A stretch of 10,128 nt of DNA from Chloroflexota bacterium (GTDB lineage Bacteria > Chloroflexota > Limnocylindria > Limnocylindrales > CSP1-4), in the NCBI GenBank assembly GCA_021812735.1, contig JAKAMV010000279.1:1-10128 (forward strand), read 5' to 3'. Within the stretch, counting starts at the first letter, position 1, and each line of letters starts with the position of its first letter. Positions 5,475 to 10,128 of this stretch are shown piece after piece. The notes under the pieces were generated by a model, which saw nothing but the letters and a program-made list of their open reading frames with translations, had not been told where the DNA came from and made no database searches. The position numbers and the translations under genes were made by a program.

Positions 5475-5703
5475 CGACAAGGCAGGACGCCTCGTGATCC
5501 CGCGCCCGCTCCGGGACCGGATCGGGCTCGCAACTGGTGGCGAGGTGGAGCTCGAGCTCGACGGGGCCGCGATCCGCATCGAGCCGGTCGGCGGCAGCGG
5601 GCTGCGCGAGGATGGCGGCCTGCTCCTCATCCCGGCTTCCGGAGCGCCATTGACTGCTGCGGCCGTGCGAGAGCTGATCGACGCCGACCGGCATGGACGC
5701 TGA
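5461..5703 (+). CDS. vapB: VapB-type antitoxin, AbrB/MazE fold (module 4)
   Basis: Antitoxin of 80 residues. The AbrB signature IDKAGRLVIPRPLRDRIGL spans residues 5-23, and the domain closes with GEVELELDGAAIRIEPV. The C-terminal part, GLLLIPASGAPLTAAAVRELIDADR, should bind the toxin. ATG 5461 is set by the AbrB core beginning at residue 3 and by the -10 box seven bases upstream. It overlaps the following PIN gene by 11 bases. It resembles the module 1 antitoxin only within the AbrB core, so the two are not recent copies. Confidence 0.9.
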   Translation: MRTTIDKAGRLVIPRPLRDRIGLATGGEVELELDGAAIRIEPVGGSGLREDGGLLLIPASGAPLTAAAVRELIDADRHGR

Positions 5704-6118
5704 GCCGGACGAGGTCCTGCTGCTCGATACGAGCGCTGCGGTCGCCCTCGTCGTCGAGGACCACGAGACGCACGCGGCGACCCTCGATGCGGTCCGCGGG
5801 CGTCGCCTTGGCCTTGCCGGCCACGCCTGGTTCGAGACCTACTCCGTCCTGACGCGGCTGCCCGGCGGACTCCGCCGGTCGCCGGCCGACGTGGCAGCCC
5901 TGCTGGCCCACGACTTCCCGGCGACGGCGTTTCTCGCCGACGAGGCCGCAGCCGCGCTCGGCCCCGAGCTCGCCAGGCTGGGCATCTCGGGCGGCGCCGT
6001 CTACGACGCGCTGGTGGGCGCGGCCGCCCGCCAGCACGGCAGGTTGCTCCTGTCCGGCGATGCGCGGGCGCGACCCATCTACGAGGCGCTCGGCGTTCGC
6101 GTCCGGCTGCCCGGCTGA
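5693..6118 (+). CDS. vapC: PIN-domain toxin VapC (module 4)
   Basis: Predicted ribonuclease toxin of 141 residues. PIN acidic residues are Asp12 in LLLDTSAAVALV, Glu48 in HAWFETYSVLTRLP, Asp105 in AVYDALVGAAA and Asp123 in LLSGDARA, so the site is complete. The HAWFETYSVLTRLP motif and the GGAVYDALVGAAAR stretch are typical of a VapC subtype common in high-GC bacteria. Unlike the other three toxins it begins with ATG. That codon lies within the last 11 bases of the antitoxin gene with no ribosome site of its own, so coupled translation is likely. The stop codon sits in the loop of a 7-bp hairpin. Confidence 0.92.
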   Translation: MDAEPDEVLLLDTSAAVALVVEDHETHAATLDAVRGRRLGLAGHAWFETYSVLTRLPGGLRRSPADVAALLAHDFPATAFLADEAAAALGPELARLGISGGAVYDALVGAAARQHGRLLLSGDARARPIYEALGVRVRLPG

Positions 6119-6130
6119 GCGACGCCGGGC
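6109..6130. terminator. Hairpin at the stop of VapC module 4, between convergent genes
   Basis: GCCCGGC (6109-6115) pairs exactly with GCCGGGC (6124-6130) around an eight-base loop that includes the VapC stop codon. It lies in the 55-base gap before the convergent Rieske gene ends and could serve either direction. No T-tract follows, so intrinsic termination is uncertain. Part of it recurs as a 15-bp direct repeat at 6149-6163. Confidence 0.3.
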
Positions 6131-6173
6131 CTCTCGACGTTCCCCGAACCCGGCTGAGCGACGAGGCCGAACG

Positions 6174-7025
6174 CTAGGAGATACGCCGGGCCTCGTAGCC
6201 GCCGGCCGGGACGATCCTCACCTCGTAGCTCGGTTGGTCGTAGACCGTTGGGCCGCGCCGGCGCCGACCGGTCGCGATCTGGAAGCGCGAACCATGCAGC
6301 GGGCACTCGACGCAGCCGTCGACGATCCTGCCCCGGTGCAGTGGGCCGCCAGCGTGGGCGCACTGGTCATGCAGCGCGTTGATCGTGTCGCCCGTACGGA
6401 CCAGGACGACGGCCTGACCGCCGACCGTGGCCCTCACCAGGCTCCCCTCGGCGATGTCGCCCACGTCGAGCGGTTGCCACGCGCCGCCGGTCGAGCGCCA
6501 GGCGTGCCGGTCGACCGCGTTGCCCAGGGCATAGACGACGTCACCACCGACGAACGCACCGCCAGCCAGGATGAGGTAGGCGAGGACCGAGAGGGCGATC
6601 GGCAGGGTGCGGTCCGTCGGTCCGCCCGCCCGGATCGCAAGCGAAACGACGTACAGGACGAGCGAGACCAGCATCACCGTGCTGTGGACCGTCGCCCGGA
6701 CGCGGGCCCGGCCGTCGGTCGTCGAGTAGTCGGCAAGACCGGCGAGCGCGGCCGCGATCATGGCCAGCACCCCGATCAGCAGGGCGACGTCGGCGGCCAC
6801 CGGCTGGCCGACGACGTCGAGGACGATGACCAGGGTGAGCGCCCCGATCGGCACGTCGGTCAGCAGGGCATGCAGCGGGTGGCCGAGCCAGGTCCCGGCG
6901 AGAAGATCCCGGATCGACGGGATCCGACCGAAGATGGCCGCCAGGATGCGATGGAGCCAGTCGCCGAGAGGTGTCGCCCAACCCGCCTGGGCGGCGATGA
7001 GTCGATCCAGCAGACGTCCGAGCAT
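6174..7025 (-). CDS. Membrane protein with DUF2231 and Rieske [2Fe-2S] domains
   Basis: A 283-residue fusion protein. Residues about 45-165 form a DUF2231 membrane domain, with the signature LGHPLHALLTDVPIG (48-61) and four hydrophobic segments near 57-73, 80-96, 113-131 and 141-160. Residues 185-280 form a Rieske domain with the cluster motif C222-x-H224 and, 16 residues on, C241-P-L-H244. It ends in a basic RRRRGPTVYDQPSYEV segment typical of Rieske ferredoxins of the dioxygenase-ferredoxin type. The protein should hold a [2Fe-2S] cluster at the membrane and pass electrons; its partner is unknown. Domain topology suggests, without proof, that the Rieske end faces the cytoplasm. ATG 7025 is chosen for the strong GGGAGG seven bases upstream. 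It is divergent from the ferritin-like gene. Confidence 0.88.
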   Translation of the reverse strand: MLGRLLDRLIAAQAGWATPLGDWLHRILAAIFGRIPSIRDLLAGTWLGHPLHALLTDVPIGALTLVIVLDVVGQPVAADVALLIGVLAMIAAALAGLADYSTTDGRARVRATVHSTVMLVSLVLYVVSLAIRAGGPTDRTLPIALSVLAYLILAGGAFVGGDVVYALGNAVDRHAWRSTGGAWQPLDVGDIAEGSLVRATVGGQAVVLVRTGDTINALHDQCAHAGGPLHRGRIVDGCVECPLHGSRFQIATGRRRRGPTVYDQPSYEVRIVPAGGYEARRIS

Positions 7026-7368
7026 CCTCCACCCTCCCCGCGCATCGGCCGCGCGCCGCACCGCCGTCGCGCGATGTACCGGCCGGGCGGTCTCGCCACT
7101 GACCCTGCGCGACGGTCGGGGCGACCGTATGGGGACGCCGCGCGGGTGGGAGCCCGAAGGTTCCCGTGCCTCCCTGCCGTGGGGGCGAGTATGGACGTAC
7201 ACGCCCGGAATGGACAGCACCCGCGCGCGCACCCTGCAAACAGGTGGATTGCGCGCACCCTGCGCACAGGTGGATTACGCTGCCGTCCGGATCGCCAAAC
7301 TCGCCGGACTCGGAGCCCCGCCCGGAGGTCCTGACCTGGCGGGGAGTTCCGGCGCACTGGAGGTGGAC
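7026..7368. other. Divergent intergenic region between Rieske and ferritin-like genes
   Basis: These 343 bases separate two divergent starts and must hold both promoters. On the plus strand a TACGCT (7276-7281) fits the -10 consensus and begins at the last base of a tandem repeat, which would place that repeat over the promoter's upstream region. GGAGG (7359-7363) is the ribosome site of the ferritin-like gene. On the minus side a GGGAGG precedes the Rieske ATG. No coding frame here looks real. Confidence 0.5.
7225..7276. repeat. Two 26-bp tandem direct repeats in the divergent promoter region
   Basis: Unit 7225-7250 and unit 7251-7276 match at 24 of 26 positions, differing only at AA versus GC in the middle (TGCAAACAGG and TGCGCACAGG). 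Each unit contains an imperfect inverted motif, CACCCTG followed by CAGGTG. No third copy is present. Placement about 90 bases before the ferritin-like start suggests paired regulator binding sites. Confidence 0.6.
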
Positions 7369-8715
7369 ATGACCGACCAGACGGCTGTGGGTCCCGGCGG
7401 CCCGCTTGCCCACGTCCTTGCGCTTCGCGGCGGCATCGGGGAAGGGCATCCGATCCAGCTCGAGCATCGCGAGGCGCTCATCTACACGCTCGGGAAGGCA
7501 GCCGAACTCGAGCACCTCATCATGCTGCAGTACCTGTATGCGGCGTTCTCGCTCAAGCAGGGCGAGGCCGAGGGACTCTCTGCAGCCGGGGCCGCCGCGA
7601 CGCAGCGCTGGCGCAAGACGCTCTTCGGTATCGCCGAGCAGGAGATGCTCCACCTCGCCCTCGTCCAGAACCTGCTGACCGCGGTCGGCGGGGCGCCCCG
7701 GCTGGCCCGGCCGAACTACCCGGTCCCTCCGTACCACTACCCGGCGGGCGTGCAGGTCAGCCTGCTCCCGTTCGGCGAGACGGCCCTCCGCCACTTCTCG
7801 TACCTGGAGCGGCCCCAGGGGATGGCGTTCGACGACGCGGAGGGGTTCGAGGCGCTCCAGCGGGCGACACCCGTGGTGCACGACGAAGAGGACGAGATCG
7901 CGCCGCACCTTCAGGAGTTCGACACCATCGGCCAGCTCTACCGATCGCTCGAGGTCGGCCTCGACCACCTCGCCGAGCGGCTCGGTCCGGAGCGCCTGTT
8001 CGTGGGCCAACCCAATGCCCAGGCCACGGAGGAGCACTTCCGCTGGCCGGAGCTCGTTGCGGTCGTGGACCTGCCGAGCGCACGGCGCGCGATCGACACG
8101 ATCGTCGAGCAGGGCGAGGGCGCTCGCGGGGAGTGGCGCGACGCGCACTTCGGTCGCCTCCTGGGCATGCTCGACGAATTCACCGAGTTCAGGCGGACGG
8201 AGCCCGGCTTCGAGCCGGCGCGCCCCGTCGCCGCCGCCCGGGTGCGTCCGTCAACGCATGGCCCGGCGCTCCCCACGATCTCCGATCCCGGCACGGCACG
8301 GGCGATGGACCTGCTCAACGTCGCCAACGAGGTCCTGCTGCAGGTGCTGTCTCGCTACTTCGCTCACACGGACGAGTCGGACGCGCAGCTCGGCGTCCTG
8401 GCCGATGTCGCGGTCGGGCTCATGTACGGGGCGGTCAAGCCGCTCGGGACGGTGATCACCAGCCTCCCCATCGGGCTCGACCACCCCGGCCTGACGGCGG
8501 GTCCCACGTTCGAGCTGTTCTACGAGGTGGACTACCTCCTGCCACACCGCGACGCGGCGTGGGTGCTCATGGAGGAGCGGCTTCGTGACGCGGCGGCGTT
8601 CGCCGTGCGCTGCACCGCCGCCTGCAGCCCCGCGGTGATGGGCCCGCTTGCCAAGGCGGCGGCTGCGCTCGCGAGATACGCCGACATGCTGGCAGCTGCA
8701 GCCGGGGCCGGGTAG
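7369..8715 (+). CDS. Ferritin-like protein of the VioB/RebD iminophenyl-pyruvate dimer synthase type
   Basis: A 448-residue protein. The N-terminal half (about 30-270) is the ferritin-like helical domain shared with VioB, RebD and StaD, enzymes that couple oxidised tryptophan in bisindole pigment synthesis. Likely metal ligands are visible: E48 and H49 in ELEHLIMLQYLYA, E92 and H95 in EQEMLHLALVQNLL, E247 and E250 in IVEQGEG, and H260. The C-terminal half (about 300-440) is a helical region with MDLLNVANEVLLQVLSRYF and GLMYGAVKPLG. It is far shorter than VioB, and no tryptophan oxidase or other pigment gene lies nearby. It is therefore probably a stand-alone member of unknown substrate. The ATG has GGAGG five bases upstream. 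A frame extending upstream to 6760 is unsupported. Confidence 0.8.
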   Translation: MTDQTAVGPGGPLAHVLALRGGIGEGHPIQLEHREALIYTLGKAAELEHLIMLQYLYAAFSLKQGEAEGLSAAGAAATQRWRKTLFGIAEQEMLHLALVQNLLTAVGGAPRLARPNYPVPPYHYPAGVQVSLLPFGETALRHFSYLERPQGMAFDDAEGFEALQRATPVVHDEEDEIAPHLQEFDTIGQLYRSLEVGLDHLAERLGPERLFVGQPNAQATEEHFRWPELVAVVDLPSARRAIDTIVEQGEGARGEWRDAHFGRLLGMLDEFTEFRRTEPGFEPARPVAAARVRPSTHGPALPTISDPGTARAMDLLNVANEVLLQVLSRYFAHTDESDAQLGVLADVAVGLMYGAVKPLGTVITSLPIGLDHPGLTAGPTFELFYEVDYLLPHRDAAWVLMEERLRDAAAFAVRCTAACSPAVMGPLAKAAAALARYADMLAAAAGAG

Positions 8716-8795
8716 CCCCTCGCGAGGCCCGGCGCGAGTAAGCTCGTGGGCAGCGGTTCGGCAGGCTGTCCGTGGAATGGGAGGAGGGGAGAGCG

Positions 8796-9143
8796 ATGCC
8801 CGGTGACCCTGCCATCGACCCGACGGTGCCGCCGAGCGGGCCGGGGTGCGTGGAGTGCCTGGCGGCCGGTGGCTGGTGGTTCCATCTGCGGCGGTGTGCG
8901 CACTGCGGCCACATCGGTTGCTGCGACGCGTCACCCTCGCAGCATGCGAGGCGCCACGCCGAGGAGTCGGGACACACGGTGGTCCGCAGCTACGAGCCGG
9001 ATGAGGACTGGTTCTGGGATTACGCGAAACAGCGGTACGAGGAGGGCCCCGTCCTGGCGCCTCCGCACCACCATCCCCTCGACCAGCCGGCGCCCGGACC
9101 GGCCGGCCGGGTGCCGAATGACTGGGAGCGCCAGCTGCACTGA
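8796..9143 (+). CDS. Small UBP-type zinc-finger protein
   Basis: A 115-residue protein dominated by a ZnF-UBP domain. The metal-binding pattern is C18-x2-C21, then GGWWFHLRRC34-AHC37-GHIGC42, followed by H50, H54 and H60 (SQHARRHAEESGH). The domain closes with HTVVRSYEPDEDWFWDY. In eukaryotes this fold grips the C-terminal Gly-Gly of ubiquitin. Many high-GC bacteria carry short stand-alone copies with no known partner, so the role here is unknown. A His/Pro-rich tail (APPHHHPLDQPAPGP) follows. ATG 8796 is preferred over an in-frame GTG at 8772 because GGAGG sits eight bases before it. It lies 80 bases after the ferritin-like gene and 87 before tdh on the same strand, perhaps co-transcribed with one of them. 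Confidence 0.87.
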   Translation: MPGDPAIDPTVPPSGPGCVECLAAGGWWFHLRRCAHCGHIGCCDASPSQHARRHAEESGHTVVRSYEPDEDWFWDYAKQRYEEGPVLAPPHHHPLDQPAPGPAGRVPNDWERQLH

Positions 9144-9145
9144 CC

Positions 9146-9174
9146 TTGTGACAGCCGGCCGGGTCCGGTAGTAC
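9146..9174 (+). promoter_or_regulatory. Candidate promoter upstream of tdh
   Basis: TTGTGA (9146-9151) and TAGTAC (9169-9174) are separated by exactly 17 bases and lie just after the zinc-finger stop. The leader to the tdh ATG would be about 50 bases. The match is fair, not strong. Confidence 0.4.
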
Positions 9175-9230
9175 TGACCACCGGGAGTAGCCGCATGGCG
9201 ACGACGTCGCCAGGAAGACGAGGAGGAACC

Positions 9231-10128
9231 ATGCTCGCCCTCGTGAAGGAGGCCCCAGGGCCTGGCCTGAAGCTTCGCGAGGTGCCACGGCCGGAGATCG
9301 GGATCAACGACGTGCTGATCCGTGTCCACAGGACAGGCATCTGCGGGACGGACCTCCACATCGAGAGCTGGGACCCGTGGGCCGCGCGGACCATCGTCCC
9401 GCCGCTGGTCGTCGGCCACGAATTCGTGGGAGAAGTCGCGGCCATGGGGTCCAATGTGGCGGACCTCGAGATCGGCGACCTGGTCAGCGCCGAGGGCCAC
9501 ATCGTGTGTGGCCGCTGCCGCCACTGTCGCGCCGGTCGTCGCCACCTCTGCGCCAACGCCATCGGCCTGGGGGTCGGTCGTGACGGCGCCTTCGCCGAAT
9601 ACGTGGCCGTACCCATGGCCAACGTCTGGCACCACTGGCCGGGCATCGACCCGGACGTGGCCGCGATCTTCGATCCGTTCGGGAACGCCGTCCACACGGC
9701 CCTCGCCTTCCCGGTGCTCGGCGAGGACGTCCTGGTGAGCGGTGCGGGGCCCATCGGCCTGATGACAACAGCCGTCGTGCGGCACGCCGGCGCCCGCCTG
9801 ATCGTGGTCTCGGAGCCCAATCCGCTGCGCCGCGAGCTGGCGGCTCGCATGGGCGCCACCGTGGTCGTCGATCCCCGCGAGCGCGACCTCCACGACGTCC
9901 AGCACGAGCTGGGCATGGTCGAAGGCTTCGACGTGGCCCTCGAGATGTCGGGCAGTCCGGTCGCCCTCCGGACCGCGATCGCCAACATGGCCCACGGCGG
10001 CGGCATCGCGATCCTGGGCCTCCCCACCGAGGAGATCTCGCTCGACGTCAACGAGATCATCTTCAAGATGCTGACCCTGCGCGGCATCTACGGCCGGGAG
10101 ATGTTCGAGACCTGGTACAAGATGACGG
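9231..10128 (+). CDS. tdh: L-threonine 3-dehydrogenase, partial (3' end outside window)
   Basis: Zinc- and NAD-dependent medium-chain dehydrogenase that oxidises L-threonine to 2-amino-3-ketobutyrate, the first step of threonine conversion to glycine. The 299 residues present cover most of the usual length of about 340. Catalytic zinc residues are C38 (ICGTD), H63 and E64 (GHE); H90 (EGH) is the known proton-relay position. Structural zinc cysteines are C93, C96, C99 and C107. The NAD fold shows GAGPIG (171-176). The stretches [23 protein letters not shown] and [14 protein letters not shown] are hallmarks of true Tdh rather than sorbitol or generic alcohol dehydrogenases. ATG 9231 follows AGGAGG by four bases. 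An in-frame ATG 12 codons earlier (9195) lacks a ribosome site. The frame is open at the window end and shows no defect. Confidence 0.93.
   Translation, partial: MLALVKEAPGPGLKLREVPRPEIGINDVLIRVHRTGICGTDLHIESWDPWAARTIVPPLVVGHEFVGEVAAMGSNVADLEIGDLVSAEGHIVCGRCRHCRAGRRHLCANAIGLGVGRDGAFAEYVAVPMANVWHHWPGIDPDVAAIFDPFGNAVHTALAFPVLGEDVLVSGAGPIGLMTTAVVRHAGARLIVVSEPNPLRRELAARMGATVVVDPRERDLHDVQHELGMVEGFDVALEMSGSPVALRTAIANMAHGGGIAILGLPTEEISLDVNEIIFKMLTLRGIYGREMFETWYKMT

Noticed and set aside
7225..7276. CRISPR-like repeats
   Set aside because: There are only two copies and they are directly adjacent, with no spacer between them and no cas gene in the window.
6060..7334. Plus-strand frame of 424 codons opposite the Rieske gene
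   Set aside because: It is antisense to the DUF2231-Rieske gene, with low-complexity Asp/Arg/Gly composition and no domain.
6541..8148. Minus-strand frame of 535 codons across the Rieske and ferritin-like genes
   Set aside because: It runs antisense to the ferritin-like gene and out of frame with the Rieske gene, both of which have clear motifs and ribosome sites.
8718..8727. Palindrome CCTCGCGAGG after the ferritin-like gene as a terminator
   Set aside because: There is no loop and no T-run. A 10-bp palindrome of this composition is expected by chance in such GC-rich DNA.
8251..9288. Minus-strand frame of 345 codons
   Set aside because: It is antisense to the ferritin-like, zinc-finger and tdh genes. 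Its composition is shadow-like and no domain is seen.
8931..9995. Minus-strand frames of about 355 codons opposite tdh
   Set aside because: tdh on the plus strand has all diagnostic residues. The antisense frames are His/Asp/Arg-rich reflections of its codon bias.

Overview
The window is GC-rich DNA, roughly 70 % G+C by eye, with tightly packed bacterial genes. It comes from a high-GC soil- or groundwater-type bacterium. A Chloroflexota lineage of the Limnocylindria kind or an Actinomycetota would both fit the leaderless TANNNT promoters and the gene content, but nothing here fixes the phylum.

Left part (1-2083): a minus-strand secreted lipoprotein of the TAP-like alpha/beta-hydrolase family (62-1489). 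It is followed on the plus strand by the C-terminal stump of a superfamily II helicase (about 1634-2083). The stump resembles the helicases of TOTE-type conflict systems and has lost its ATPase half.

Centre (2084-6118): a dense toxin-antitoxin array with four complete type II modules of the VapBC kind in under 4 kb. Their order is AbrB-fold antitoxin + PIN toxin (plus strand), AbrB-fold antitoxin + PIN toxin (minus), Phd/YefM-like antitoxin + PIN toxin (plus), and AbrB-fold antitoxin + PIN toxin (plus). A DUF1801 gene (minus) sits between the third and fourth modules. All four PIN proteins keep their acidic active-site residues. The toxins differ clearly from each other, so this looks like repeated acquisition rather than recent tandem duplication. 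Each antitoxin start codon lies only 6-9 bases after a TANNNT -10 box, so the transcripts are probably leaderless or nearly so. Inverted repeats overlap these promoters and start codons and look like autoregulatory operators. The other genes instead carry Shine-Dalgarno sequences. A compact set of nested inverted repeats able to form a three-way junction lies between the helicase stump and the first module (2149-2206).

Right part (6119-10128): a membrane DUF2231 protein fused to a Rieske [2Fe-2S] domain (minus). A 343-base divergent intergenic region carrying a 26-bp tandem repeat follows. After it, on the plus strand, come a VioB/RebD-type ferritin-like protein, a small UBP-type zinc-finger protein, and L-threonine 3-dehydrogenase (tdh), which is cut by the window end. 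This part looks like ordinary chromosome with metabolic and redox functions. The 1.6-6.1 kb part looks like an accessory or defence-related hot spot.
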